64,000 bases of DNA from Sphaerimonospora sp050942215. GTDB taxonomy: Bacteria > Actinomycetota > Actinomycetes > Streptosporangiales > Streptosporangiaceae. Positions 50,211 to 58,479 of the stretch are shown here, in pieces. The DNA is taken from the NCBI RefSeq assembly GCF_050942215.1, contig NZ_CP192056.1, positions 6,386,001 to 6,450,000 of the forward strand, given 5' to 3'. The position numbers were made by a program, and so were the translations under genes. Within the stretch, counting starts at the first letter, position 1. Each line of letters opens with the position of its first letter. The notes under the pieces are model-generated. The model was not told the DNA's origin, made no database searches, and saw only the letters and a program-made list of their open reading frames with translations.

Positions 50211-51560
50211 ATGCCTCTTACCAACGAGCCGGCGGAGCCCACCGCGGAACGGGATCGGCGAGACCGCCGGGCCCACGACCGGGAGATCCTCAGGCTGGCC
50301 GTCCCGGCATTCGGGGCACTTGTGGCGGAACCGCTGTTCCTGCTCACCGACTCCGTCATCGTCGGTCACCTTCCCGACCCTGCGCTCGGCGCGCTCGGCG
50401 TGGCCAGCGCGGCCCTGACCGCCCTGGTGGGCCTGTGCGTGTTCCTCGCGTACGCGACCACGGCGTCGGTCGCCCGGCAGGTGGGGGCTGGGGACATCCG
50501 GCAGGCGATGCGCCAGGGCATCGACGGTCTGTGGTTGGCTGCCGCGATCGGCGTGATCGTCAGTGCGGCGTGCTGGCCTCTTGCACCCTTTATCGTACAC
50601 CTGTTCGGTGCCACGGGGGAGCTCGCCGCGCAGGCCGTCACCTATCTGCGCGTCAGCCTTCTCGGCATCCCGGCCATGCTGCTCGTGCTGGCGGGCACCG
50701 GCGTGCTGCGCGGCATGCAGGACACCCGGACTCCACTGGTCGTGTCCGTGGCCTCGTTCACGCTGAACGGCCTGCTCAACCTCTGGTTCGTCTTCGGGCT
50801 CGGCTGGGGCATCGCCGGTGCCGCGTGGGGAACGGTGGCCGCGCAGACCCTGGCCGCGGCGGTCTATCTGGTGATGGTCGTACGGGCCGCCCGCAGGCAC
50901 GGCGCCGGGCTGTGGCCGGACCTCACCGGCGTCAAGACCGCGGGAACCGCCGGTTTCGCCCTGGTCGTCCGTACGGCCTGCCTGCAGGCGGTGCTCCTCG
51001 TGGCCACGTCGATCGCCACGAGGATGGGCGAGGACCAGATCGGGGCGCACACCATCGCCCTGCGGATCTGGACGTTCCTCGCTTTCGCCCTCGACGCGAT
51101 CGCGATCGCCGGACAGGCGATCACCGGGCGGACGCTGGGCGCCGGGGACGTGGCCGCCACACGGGCGGCGACCGAGCGCATGGTGCGGTGGGGTGTGGCC
51201 TGCGGCGTGGTGTTCTGCGGCGCCGTGCTGCTGGTCCGGCCGCTCGTCCCGGGACTGTTCGACGCCGACGCGGGGGTCACCGCGCACCTGCTGGCCGTGC
51301 TGTGGCCGGTGGCGCTCTTCCAGCCGGTCGCCGGCGTCGTATTCGTGCTTGACGGGGTGCTCATCGGCGCGGGCGACCAGCGGTACCTGGCCTGGGCCGG
51401 CCTGTGGGCCACCCTCGCCTACCTGCCGTTCGCCGTGCTCGCCGGGGTGGCCGGCAGCATGGTCGCGCTCTGGCTCGCGCTCGGCGCGTGGATGGTCGCC
51501 CGAATGGTCACGCTGGGAGCACGGGCGTACGGCACGGCCTGGCTGGTCACCGGGGCGTGA
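50211..51560 (+). CDS. MATE-family efflux transporter (DinF-like)
   Basis: The 449-aa protein has about 12 membrane helices with MATE patterns: REILRLAVPAFGALVAEPLF, LTDSVIVGHLPDPALGALGV, VSVASFTLNGLLNLWFVFG and TGVLRGMQDTRTPLV. DinF-type members export drugs or toxic metabolites with Na+ or H+. Position between rplI and dnaB is as in Streptomyces, where I recall the same family. The ATG at 50211 lacks a Shine-Dalgarno, so it may be leaderless. Confidence 0.93.
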   Translation: MPLTNEPAEPTAERDRRDRRAHDREILRLAVPAFGALVAEPLFLLTDSVIVGHLPDPALGALGVASAALTALVGLCVFLAYATTASVARQVGAGDIRQAMRQGIDGLWLAAAIGVIVSAACWPLAPFIVHLFGATGELAAQAVTYLRVSLLGIPAMLLVLAGTGVLRGMQDTRTPLVVSVASFTLNGLLNLWFVFGLGWGIAGAAWGTVAAQTLAAAVYLVMVVRAARRHGAGLWPDLTGVKTAGTAGFALVVRTACLQAVLLVATSIATRMGEDQIGAHTIALRIWTFLAFALDAIAIAGQAITGRTLGAGDVAATRAATERMVRWGVACGVVFCGAVLLVRPLVPGLFDADAGVTAHLLAVLWPVALFQPVAGVVFVLDGVLIGAGDQRYLAWAGLWATLAYLPFAVLAGVAGSMVALWLALGAWMVARMVTLGARAYGTAWLVTGA

Positions 51561-51609
51561 CCCCGGTCTTCTCCCCACGACCACGGGGAGATCCCCCCCA
51601 GACCTCCGT

Positions 51610-51732
51610 GGTGATCTTGCAAATGCTCGCACCCTGCACCCCCGGCCTGGAGTGCGACCATCCGTGATCTTGCAGATACTCGCACAGAGCCCTTCCCACC
51701 TGGCAAAACACCATCCGTGATCTTGCACTCGG
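51610..51732. repeat. Half copy of the 53-bp-unit palindromic element, copy 3
   Basis: Direct units start at 51610, 51663 and 51716, exactly 53 bp apart, with CGTGATCTTGCAG-type openings; the first opens GGTGATCTTGCA. The third unit stops after 17 bases (CGTGATCTTGCACTCGG) and no inverted arm follows. Instead a strong terminator hairpin for rplI begins 20 bp later. It sits between the convergent MATE and rplI genes. The missing half suggests deletion at the centre. Confidence 0.9.
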
Positions 51733-51752
51733 CCGACCCCGAAATACCGAAA

Positions 51753-51779
51753 GCCCCTCACCGAGGATCGGTGAGGGGC
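51753..51779 (-). terminator. Terminator of the rpsF-ssb-rpsR-rplI operon
   Basis: GCCCCTCACCG and CGGTGAGGGGC form a perfect 11-bp stem around a 5-base loop. Read on the minus strand it is followed by TTTCGG. It lies 45 bp after rplI. Confidence 0.88.
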
Positions 51780-51823
51780 CAGGTGGCGATCAGATCGTGT
51801 TCACGAACACGTCCGAGAGAAGA

Positions 51824-52270
51824 TCAGCCGGCGAGGACCTCGACGTCGAGGTTGGCGACGACCTCCGGGTGCAGCCGGACGCTGATGCGGTGGGTGCCGA
51901 CGCTCTTGATCGCGTTTTCGATCACGATGCGGCGCCGGTCGAGCTGCGGACCGCCGGCGGCCTTGACCGCCTCGGCGATGTCGCCCGTGGTGACCGAGCC
52001 GAACAGCCGGCCCGCCTCGCCCGCGCGCGTCCTGAGCCTGACCTTGAGCCCGCCGAGCCGGCCGGCGACCTCCTGGGCCGAACCCAGGTCACGGATCTCG
52101 CGAGCGGCACGCGCATTCTTTATCGAGGCGATCTGCGACTCGGCGCCGCGGGTCCAGCGGATGGCGAATCCACGGGGGACCAGGTAGTTGCGGCCGTAGC
52201 CGTCCTTAACCTCGACCACATCGCCGGGAGCCCCGAGACCGGAGACCTCAGTGGTGAGAATCAGCTTCAT
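51824..52270 (-). CDS. rplI: 50S ribosomal protein L9
   Basis: L9 of 148 aa has the typical N-domain (MKLILTTEVSGLGAPGDVVE, then VKDGYGRNYLVPRGFAIRWT) linked by a long helix to the C-domain. It is the last gene of the rpsF-ssb-rpsR operon, with a good terminator downstream. dnaB is the next conserved neighbour beyond the MATE gene. Confidence 0.98.
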   Translation of the reverse strand: MKLILTTEVSGLGAPGDVVEVKDGYGRNYLVPRGFAIRWTRGAESQIASIKNARAAREIRDLGSAQEVAGRLGGLKVRLRTRAGEAGRLFGSVTTGDIAEAVKAAGGPQLDRRRIVIENAIKSVGTHRISVRLHPEVVANLDVEVLAG

Positions 52271-52287
52271 TTCCTGGGTCTCCTTTC

Positions 52288-52524
52288 TCAGCGCGCCGTG
52301 CTCGTGTAAGGCAGCAGGGCCATCTCACGGGCGTTCTTGATGGCGGTGGCCACGTCGCGCTGGTGCTGGGTGCAGTTGCCCGTCACCCGGCGGGCACGGA
52401 TCTTGCCGCGGTCGGAGATGAACTTCCGAAGCAGCGCCGTGTCCTTGTAGTCGACGTGGGAAATCTTGTCATGGCAGAAGAGGCAAACCTTCTTCTTGGG
52501 CTTGCGCACTGCCGGCTTGGCCAT
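52288..52524 (-). CDS. rpsR: 30S ribosomal protein S18, zinc-binding type
   Basis: S18 of 78 aa includes KDTALLRKFISDRGKIRARR. Cys14, Cys17, Cys51 and His54 form a CxxC...CxxH zinc site, so this is the C+ form. Actinomycetes often carry a zinc-free paralogue elsewhere under Zur control, and zinc binding here would fit that scheme (inference). It lies 17 bp upstream of rplI. Confidence 0.97.
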   Translation of the reverse strand: MAKPAVRKPKKKVCLFCHDKISHVDYKDTALLRKFISDRGKIRARRVTGNCTQHQRDVATAIKNAREMALLPYTSTAR

Positions 52525-52608
52525 CGTGGTGCTCCTTTCAGAGCCCCGCATGACGCGGGAATGGTCGCTCGGATTATCTGGATGTACTGGAGGCGAGAAG
52601 GGCGGTGA

Positions 52609-53154
52609 TCAGAAGGGCGGTTCGTCGCTGAAGTCGCCGCCGAAGCCGCCACCGCCACCGCCGCCCTGAGGAGCGCCGAAGCCGCCGCCACCACCGCCGC
52701 CACCGCCCTGGCCGTAGCCCTGCGGAGCGGGGGTCGCGGTGGCCCAGGGGTCGTTCGCCGGGCCGCCACCGAAGCCGCCGCCCTGACGGGAGGTCTTGTT
52801 GACCTTCGCCGTGGCGTTACGCAGCGACGGGCCGACCTCGTCGACCTCGACCTCGTAGACCGTGCGCTTCTCGCCTTCCTTGGTCTCGTACGACCGTTGA
52901 CGCAGCCGTCCCTGCACGATGACCCGCATGCCGCGCTGCAGCGTCTCGGCGACGTTCTCCGCCGCCTGCCGCCACACGTTGCAGGTGAGGAACAGCCCCT
53001 CGCCGTCCTTCCACTCGTTGGTCTGCCTGTCGAGGTATCGCGGAGTGGATGCGATGCGGAACCGGGCCACGGCTTGCCCCGTAGGGGTGAAGCGCAGCTC
53101 GGGGTCGTCGACAAGGTTGCCGACGATGGTGATCTGGGTATCGCCTGCTGCCAT
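52609..53154 (-). CDS. ssb: Single-stranded DNA-binding protein
   Basis: SSB of 181 aa has an OB-fold (GDTQITIVGNLVDDPELRFT, QAVARFRIASTPRYL, MRVIVQGRLRQRSYET), then a glycine-rich flexible tail and the acidic tip FSDEPPF that binds partner proteins. The tip differs from E. coli DDDIPF but keeps the acidic-Pro-Phe pattern. It lies between rpsF and rpsR as in most bacteria. Confidence 0.97.
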   Translation of the reverse strand: MAAGDTQITIVGNLVDDPELRFTPTGQAVARFRIASTPRYLDRQTNEWKDGEGLFLTCNVWRQAAENVAETLQRGMRVIVQGRLRQRSYETKEGEKRTVYEVEVDEVGPSLRNATAKVNKTSRQGGGFGGGPANDPWATATPAPQGYGQGGGGGGGGGFGAPQGGGGGGGFGGDFSDEPPF

Positions 53155-53247
53155 CGGTCGCTTTAGCCTTCCTATCCCGTGCGCTGAGCGTCAAGGGCCC
53201 AGCGTACGGCCACCGCCCGACAAACGTGGCGGGCTCGGCGGCACCGG

Positions 53248-53538
53248 TCAGTGGAGCTCGGGCCGCATGACCTTCGTGCGGAGGATGCCCTCGTTCAGGT
53301 TCAGCTGGCGGTCCAGCTCCTTCACGGTGGCGGGCTCGGCGGTCAGGTCGACGACTGCGTAGATGCCCTCGGACTTCTTCGCGATGTCGTAGGCCAGCCG
53401 GCGGCGTCCCCACACGTCGACCTTCTCCACGGTGCCGCCGTCGTTGCGTACGACGGCCAGGAACTGGTCGAGCGAGGGCTGCACGGTGCGCTCATCGAGG
53501 GACGGGTCGAGGATGACCATCATCTCGTAACGACGCAT
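53248..53538 (-). CDS. rpsF: 30S ribosomal protein S6
   Basis: S6 of 96 aa has MRRYEMMVILDPSLDER at the start and WGRRRLAYDIAKKSEGIYAV in the middle, both typical. It is the first gene of the operon rpsF-ssb-rpsR-rplI. About 190 bp upstream is free of genes and should contain its promoter. Confidence 0.98.
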   Translation of the reverse strand: MRRYEMMVILDPSLDERTVQPSLDQFLAVVRNDGGTVEKVDVWGRRRLAYDIAKKSEGIYAVVDLTAEPATVKELDRQLNLNEGILRTKVMRPELH

Positions 53539-53729
53539 GCTGAATCCAACCTCCTCTGGACTCTTGCGGTCACGACGCCTTGCCGTGACAGGAGGATCCG
53601 TCGCGCGGGTCGGTGACTCGTACTTCCCGTCACCCATACCACGTGCGGTCTGTCAAGGCTACCAGCCCTTGGCCGTACGCCATCCTGAGCCCACACTGGT
53701 AGGTGAGCCATACCCAAAGGTAAGAGGGG

Positions 53730-54056
53730 GTGTCTCTGATGAGACAGGTCACCCGCCCTGCCCGGCGGCCGTACCCGCGCTTGACTCTCAACGCGGACGG
53801 CGCGCGGCATCCGTTGACGAACTTCCTGGCGGTCACCACGCTCATACTCGGCATCGCGGCCTTCGTCACCGGATTCATCGTGAACAGCCACGTCTTCGCG
53901 TCCTGGGTGGGCGTGATCGGGTTCTGGGGCGGCTTCTACGTGCAGTACATCTCGGTGACCACGGCCCAGCGATGCCTCATCATCGCGGGGATCGTGATGT
54001 CGTTCGTGGGGATGGCATTGGGGATCGCGCACGGCGGTTTCGTTCCAGGCGTCTGA
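53730..54056 (+). CDS. Small membrane protein of unknown function
   Basis: The 108-aa protein has three hydrophobic segments (TNFLAVTTLILGIAAFVTGF; ASWVGVIGFWGGFYVQYIS; CLIIAGIVMSFVGMALGI). The start may be GTG at 53730 or ATG at 53739. It is divergent from rpsF. I recall a similar gene next to rpsF in Streptomyces. Function unknown. Confidence 0.78.
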   Translation: MSLMRQVTRPARRPYPRLTLNADGARHPLTNFLAVTTLILGIAAFVTGFIVNSHVFASWVGVIGFWGGFYVQYISVTTAQRCLIIAGIVMSFVGMALGIAHGGFVPGV

Positions 54057-54099
54057 CCCGGGAACGGGGCCGCCGGGCCCGTCGGCCGCCGACGTCCTG

Positions 54100-54276
54100 T
54101 CAGCCGCCGACGTGCAGGTCCACACCCAGAAGGATCAGGAACCACAGGAAGATCGCCAGGAGGGCCTGTGCGACCTGCTTGAGCAGGGTCGGGGTGAGGT
54201 AGTGGTGGACCCACGCCACGTAGACGCCGACCACGAGGTAGATGAGTAGCAGGAAGCTGCTCAGCCGATATCTCAC
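54100..54276 (-). CDS. Small membrane protein, 58 aa
   Basis: The frame opens with GTG at 54276 after AAGGAGA, five bases upstream, a near-perfect binding site. It encodes two helices (SSFLLLIYLVVGVYVAWVHH; QALLAIFLWFLILLGVDLHV). It is convergent with the previous small membrane gene. Codon bias is normal. Function unknown; such proteins are easily missed by gene finders. Confidence 0.75.
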   Translation of the reverse strand: MRYRLSSFLLLIYLVVGVYVAWVHHYLTPTLLKQVAQALLAIFLWFLILLGVDLHVGG

Positions 54277-54450
54277 GCTCGTCTCCTTAGTATCATCGGC
54301 GTATCCGCCGGCACGGAGCGGGTGAGCAGGCGACTGCCCTCATGTGCCTTAGTGAAACGTTCGCGAAACCGCTCGGCGTCCGAAGGGAATCCGATCCGGC
54401 GGACCGGTCAGGGCAGCGGCGCGCCTCCAGTCGGGAACCACCAGTCCAGC

Positions 54451-54513
54451 ACCTTCAGTCAGGACCTTCAGTTCAACACCTTCAGTCAGCACCTTCAGTT
54501 GGACACCTTCAGT
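54451..54513. repeat. Five-copy ACCTTCAGT direct repeat array
   Basis: Identical nonamers ACCTTCAGT start at 54451, 54464, 54478, 54491 and 54505, with steps of 13, 14, 13 and 14 bp. The 27-bp super-unit repeats with small changes. The array lies about 40 bp before the endonuclease IV start. The regular spacing suggests a binding array or slippage product. Confidence 0.85.
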
Positions 54514-54553
54514 TCAACGCCACCGGTCGAACGCCCGTGGGCGAACCTCCAAG

Positions 54554-55357
54554 ATGAACGGGGAAGAAGTGACGACGTCACAGCGATCACAGCGCATCGG
54601 CGCCCATGTCGACTCCGACGATCCGCTGGCCCACGCGGCCGCCAGGAACGCCGACGTCGTGCAGTTCTTCCTCGGCGACCCACAGGGGTGGAAGGGCCCG
54701 GTCGTCCCGGCCTCCGCCGCCGCGCTGCGCGACTCGGACGTGGACGTCTACATCCACGCGCCGTACGTGATCAACGTCGCGACGGCCAACAACCGGATCA
54801 GGATCCCCAGCCGCAAGCTTCTCGACGGCCATCTGAAGGCCGCCGCCTCCATCGGCGCTAAGGGGCTGATCGTCCACGGCGGGCACGTCAACGCGGGCGA
54901 CGATCCGCAGGTCGGATTCGACAACTGGCGCAAGGTCTTCGAGCGCATCGAGTGCGAGATCCCCGTGCTGATCGAGAACACGGCGGGCGGCGGCAACGCC
55001 ATGGCGCGCAAGCTCGACCGCATCGCCCGGCTCTGGGACGCGGCGACCTCGGGGGCCCCCGACCCCTCGGTCGTCGGTTTCTGCCTCGACACCTGCCACT
55101 TCCACGCGGGCGGCGAGGAGCTCGTGGGGCTGGTCGACCGGGTGAAGGCGATCACCGGGCGGATCGACCTCATCCACTGCAACGACTCCAGGGACGCCTT
55201 CGACTCCGGCGCCGACCGTCACGCCAACATCGGGGCCGGCCAGATCGACCCCGAGCACATCCTCGAGGTCTGCCGGGCGGCCGAGGCTCCGATCGTGGTC
55301 GAGACGCCGACCGAGGGCCAGGCCGACGACATCGCCTTCCTACGCAAGAACCTTTGA
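54554..55357 (+). CDS. nfo: Deoxyribonuclease IV (endonuclease IV, AP endonuclease)
   Basis: The 267-aa TIM-barrel enzyme cleaves DNA 5' to abasic sites in base-excision repair. Metal-site motifs are IHAPYVINVATANN, GLIVHGGHVNAGD, ENTAGGG, FCLDTCHFHAGG, LIHCNDSRDAFDSGADRHAN and GAGQIDPEHI. Start at ATG 54554 or GTG 54569 is open; both have G-rich upstream bases. It ends at the C-rich flank of repeat copy 4. Confidence 0.93.
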   Translation: MNGEEVTTSQRSQRIGAHVDSDDPLAHAAARNADVVQFFLGDPQGWKGPVVPASAAALRDSDVDVYIHAPYVINVATANNRIRIPSRKLLDGHLKAAASIGAKGLIVHGGHVNAGDDPQVGFDNWRKVFERIECEIPVLIENTAGGGNAMARKLDRIARLWDAATSGAPDPSVVGFCLDTCHFHAGGEELVGLVDRVKAITGRIDLIHCNDSRDAFDSGADRHANIGAGQIDPEHILEVCRAAEAPIVVETPTEGQADDIAFLRKNL

Positions 55358-55360
55358 CCT

Positions 55361-55397
55361 CACCCCCACCCCCCACCCCCCACCCCCCACCCCCACC
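55361..55397. repeat. C-rich flank of repeat copy 4 (G-quadruplex motif on the minus strand)
   Basis: Six or more runs of 3-6 C separated by single A occur between the endonuclease stop and repeat copy 4. The minus strand can fold as a G-quadruplex. The mirror-image G-rich flank is at 55644-55668 on the plus strand. Confidence 0.8.
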
Positions 55398-55639
55398 CGT
55401 GATCTTGCACTTTCTCGCAGATTTCACCTCTGACCTGCGGGAATCGGTTTCGTGATCTTGCAGATTCTTGCAGACGTACCGTCCGACCTGGGCCCATGCA
55501 TTCGCTGATCTTGCAGTGGCCAGTGCAAGATCACGAAAGATGTTTTCGCTGCTCAGCGAGCACGCCTGCGAGAAACTGCAAGATCAGCAACGTAAAGCGC
55601 CTGGCACTGGCCCCGCGTGCGAGCAATCACAAGATCACG
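55398..55639. repeat. Long palindromic element of 53-bp units, copy 4
   Basis: Direct units start at 55398, 55451 and 55504 (53 bp each). The central dyad ends at 55535; inverted units end at 55588 and 55639 (53 and 51 bp). The first unit has CGTGATCTTGCACTTTCTCG, and the inverted arm has GCGAGAAACTGCAAGATCAG. C-rich DNA lies to the left and G-rich DNA to the right. It fills the gap between the convergent endonuclease IV and GT87 genes. It would fold as an approx. 240-base hairpin. Confidence 0.92.
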
Positions 55640-55643
55640 ACGC

Positions 55644-55668
55644 GGGTGGGGGGTGGGGGGGTGGGGGG
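55644..55668. repeat. G-rich flank of repeat copy 4
   Basis: Runs of 3-7 G separated by single T make a plus-strand G-quadruplex motif. It pairs in complement with the C-rich left flank at 55361-55397 and closes the outermost part of the palindrome. Confidence 0.8.
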
Positions 55669-55689
55669 TTGTCCACAGGGTGTGGATGA
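55669..55689. promoter_or_regulatory. Inverted DnaA-box pair
   Basis: TTGTCCACA (perfect box) and TGTGGATGA (two changes) face each other across GGG. The pair sits directly after the G-rich flank of repeat copy 4, in a convergent gap and not at a promoter. It may hold DnaA and could be chance given the GC content. Confidence 0.5.
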
Positions 55690-55708
55690 AGTTGGTGGAT
55701 TGCGGAGC

Positions 55709-56989
55709 TCACCGAGTGGGTAAGAGTTCAGCCCGCTCCCGTGTGGTGGCGTCCGCCCTGCGCCGTCGGGTGCCGCGCCACAGCTGGGTGAACGACACGA
55801 TCGCCGCGGCCAAGAGCACCAGATTGCGGGCGACCAGCACGAGGGTTCCGGGCAGGTCGCCGTGCCAGCTGTAGTCCTCCTCCACCCAGGGGTACATGAT
55901 CCCCGTGAGCAGGGCAGCGACCAGCACGAGCCAGGCGGTCGGCCGCTGGCTCGCCCCCTGTCGTCCCGCCGGCACGGCCAGCACGACCGCCGCGACCCCG
56001 ATCACCCAGATGAGGTACTGCGGCGACAGAACCCTGCTGGTCAGCACGAGGAAGAGTACGGCGGTCAGCGCCGCGTCGTAGAACGTCCTGGCGGTCGGGG
56101 CCGCGCGCAGCCACCACACCGCGAGCAGCGCCAGCGCCACCGGGGTCGCGACCAGGCTCACCCGCTCCGCCGTCCCGACACCCTGCCCCACGAGCTCCAT
56201 CGCGCCGTGCTGATAAGTGGTGAAGCCGTCCCACCAGCCCAGCGCCCGGGCCAGCGCGAACGGCGTCGCCGCCAACGACTCGACCTGCAGCCCGCGCTCC
56301 TGCTGCGCGGTCAGGAAGTCGAGCGCGTGCGGCATCGCCAGCACGGCGACACCGCACCCGGCCACCGAGATCGCGAGCATCGCCCCGGAGGTGGTCAGCA
56401 GCTCGCGCCAGCGCCGTAGCCCGGCGAGCAGCGCGACCGGCCACGCCTTGATGATGAGCCCGACCCCGATCAACGCCCCTCGTACGGCCGGATCCGCCGA
56501 CGCCGTCAGCGCCATCACCGCGACGACGGTGACCATCAGGTCATATCTGGAGATCAGCAGCGGCCCGAGCAATGCGGCCCCGACGGTCCAGGCCCAAAGA
56601 CCCGTTCTCTTGCTCCCATGGCGTACGGAGAACCGCCACAGCAGCAGCAGGATGCCCAGGTCGCACAGGATGGCGATCAGATGGAACCCGGTCCGATAAC
56701 CGAACGGGAGCAGGTGCGGCGCGAGCATCGGCAGCGCGGCGAACGGCGGATACTGCCACTTCTCGTCCCCCGCCGGGAACTCCCCGCCCAGCAGCACCTG
56801 CGACCAGTCGTAGTAAAGCCTGACGTCGTTGACGAAGGACGTCTCGTGACCGACCGGGATGACCTGCGTAGCGGAGAGGAACAGCACCGTCCGGGTGAGC
56901 GCCCACACGCTCAGCACCGGCCACGGAACCCGGCGTGACCGGCCCCTCGACCACCCCTCTGGAAGCCCGTGTGAAAGCCCGTTTCGCAC
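55709..56989 (-). CDS. GT87-family membrane glycosyltransferase
   Basis: The 426-aa protein has about ten membrane helices and the GT87 (DUF2029) pattern. An aspartate-containing first loop has VNDVRLYYDWSQVLLGGEFP, then EKWQYPPFAALPML and a C-terminal SRVLSPQYLIWVIG. GT87 enzymes use polyprenyl-phosphate mannose in mycobacteria and relatives to build lipomannan-type glycolipids. The GTG start at 56989 is uncertain. It lies downstream of a second GT87 gene. Confidence 0.87.
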   Translation of the reverse strand: MRNGLSHGLPEGWSRGRSRRVPWPVLSVWALTRTVLFLSATQVIPVGHETSFVNDVRLYYDWSQVLLGGEFPAGDEKWQYPPFAALPMLAPHLLPFGYRTGFHLIAILCDLGILLLLWRFSVRHGSKRTGLWAWTVGAALLGPLLISRYDLMVTVVAVMALTASADPAVRGALIGVGLIIKAWPVALLAGLRRWRELLTTSGAMLAISVAGCGVAVLAMPHALDFLTAQQERGLQVESLAATPFALARALGWWDGFTTYQHGAMELVGQGVGTAERVSLVATPVALALLAVWWLRAAPTARTFYDAALTAVLFLVLTSRVLSPQYLIWVIGVAAVVLAVPAGRQGASQRPTAWLVLVAALLTGIMYPWVEEDYSWHGDLPGTLVLVARNLVLLAAAIVSFTQLWRGTRRRRADATTRERAELLPTR

Positions 56990-57042
56990 CAGCGGTCTCG
57001 CCCCCGCGTCCCGTTCCCGTCGCGGCGGGAATTTCCCACAGG

Positions 57043-58422
57043 CTACCGGGAATCCGTTGAAAGATTCATGTCGGCGGGCGCCGTGGTCCGTCTGAGTGAG
57101 CGCAGGGTGAACCGGTCTTCCGCGCCGTCGAACACGCCGCCGGACGGGTCGTCCACGTCGGATTTCCGTACGGCGTCACGCTCCGGCCTGAGGATGTCCC
57201 GCACCACGAGCGCCATCAGCACGACGATGGTGATCGCCCTCGCCCACACCGCGAGGAAGTACGGCGTGTCGCCGATGCCCTGGTCGGCGAACTCGGGCAT
57301 CCGCCCGGTGAGGTAGAGCCAGATCGAGAAGAAGTACCAGCACTCGGCGATCTGCCAGGCGGCCAGCGCCCCCCACTTCGGCCTGGCCAGCACGGCGAAC
57401 GGCACCAGCCACAGCACATACTGCGGCGACCACACCTTGTTCGTGATCATGAAGGCGGCGAGTGCGAGGAAGCACAGCTGCGCCAGGCGCGGACGGCGCG
57501 GCGCGGCCACGGCGAGCACGGCCACCCCCAGCAGCAGTACGGCGAGCGCGGCCATGGCCATCGTGTTCAGCTTCTCTGCGTCGGCGAGGACGCCCCACTG
57601 CTTGGTCTGGAAGAAGAACCACAGGCCGCCCCAGTCGGCGCCGCGCTCGCTGCTGAAGGAGTAGAACCTCTTCCAGCCCTCGAAGTTGATCATCATGACC
57701 GGGACGTTCACCAGCGACCACGTGGCCGCGGCCGCCGCGGCCGTTTTCACGAACGGCTGCCACTTCGCCGTACGGACTGTGAGCAGGAACAACGCGCCGA
57801 AGAACATCAGCGGATAGAACTTCGTCGCCACCGCCAGCGCCAGCAGCACTCCGGCGAGATAGTGGCGCCGCCTGGCCCAGGCCAGCAGGCCGCCGAGCGC
57901 GAGCGCACCGGCCGCCAGGTCCCAGTTGATGTACGCGGTGAGGATGACGGCAGGACTGACCGCGTACCAAAGGGCGTCCCAGGGGCGTACCGACCCGGCG
58001 AGCGCCGCCATGAGCAGCACCCCTGCGACCAGCGAGAGGCCCATGAGCAGCACGGTGACGTCGTAGAACCGCACGCCGTCGCCGGCGGCGAGCCGCCGCG
58101 CGAACTCCATGATCGCCCCGATGCCGACCGGATACTCCACCGGATAGTCGACATAGGGGATCTTTCCCTCGTTGAGGTGCTCTGCCCAGAACAGCGGATA
58201 GATGTCCGTGTAGCAGTAATGGGTGAACTGCCCGGCTCCGCCGTTCCAGACGCCGTCGAACCGGCAGGGCCACTTCCACAGGTACGCGAGTATGGCGCCG
58301 AGCCCTGCGAGAAGCCCGAGAGGCAGGTACGGCACCGCCCGCGCGGCGAGTCCGGGCAGCGGGCCGGAGGGGGGCGAGGTCCGGGTGGTCATGGTCGGTA
58401 TTGCACCATCAATTACCGTCAC
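57043..58422 (-). CDS. GT87-family membrane glycosyltransferase
   Basis: The 459-aa protein has the same architecture as its neighbour: FTHYCYTDIYPLFWAEHLNE, VDYPVEYPVGIGAIMEFAR and VWSPQYVLWLVPFAVL. Eleven or so membrane helices are visible. GTG at 58422 has GAAGG seven bases upstream, so the ATG at 58392 is less likely. Two GT87 genes in tandem behind a PBP gene suggests exterior glycolipid or glycan synthesis. A terminator separates them from the PBP gene. Confidence 0.88.
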   Translation of the reverse strand: MTVIDGAIPTMTTRTSPPSGPLPGLAARAVPYLPLGLLAGLGAILAYLWKWPCRFDGVWNGGAGQFTHYCYTDIYPLFWAEHLNEGKIPYVDYPVEYPVGIGAIMEFARRLAAGDGVRFYDVTVLLMGLSLVAGVLLMAALAGSVRPWDALWYAVSPAVILTAYINWDLAAGALALGGLLAWARRRHYLAGVLLALAVATKFYPLMFFGALFLLTVRTAKWQPFVKTAAAAAATWSLVNVPVMMINFEGWKRFYSFSSERGADWGGLWFFFQTKQWGVLADAEKLNTMAMAALAVLLLGVAVLAVAAPRRPRLAQLCFLALAAFMITNKVWSPQYVLWLVPFAVLARPKWGALAAWQIAECWYFFSIWLYLTGRMPEFADQGIGDTPYFLAVWARAITIVVLMALVVRDILRPERDAVRKSDVDDPSGGVFDGAEDRFTLRSLRRTTAPADMNLSTDSR

Positions 58423-58479
58423 TTGGCGACCTTCGCTGTCAACGATCGTTGTAGGCAGTCCCTTCGACAGGCAATGCGA

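Noticed and set aside
49908..51761. Upstream extension of dnaB
   Set aside because: It runs antisense to the MATE gene and has no DnaB similarity before the GTG at 49907.
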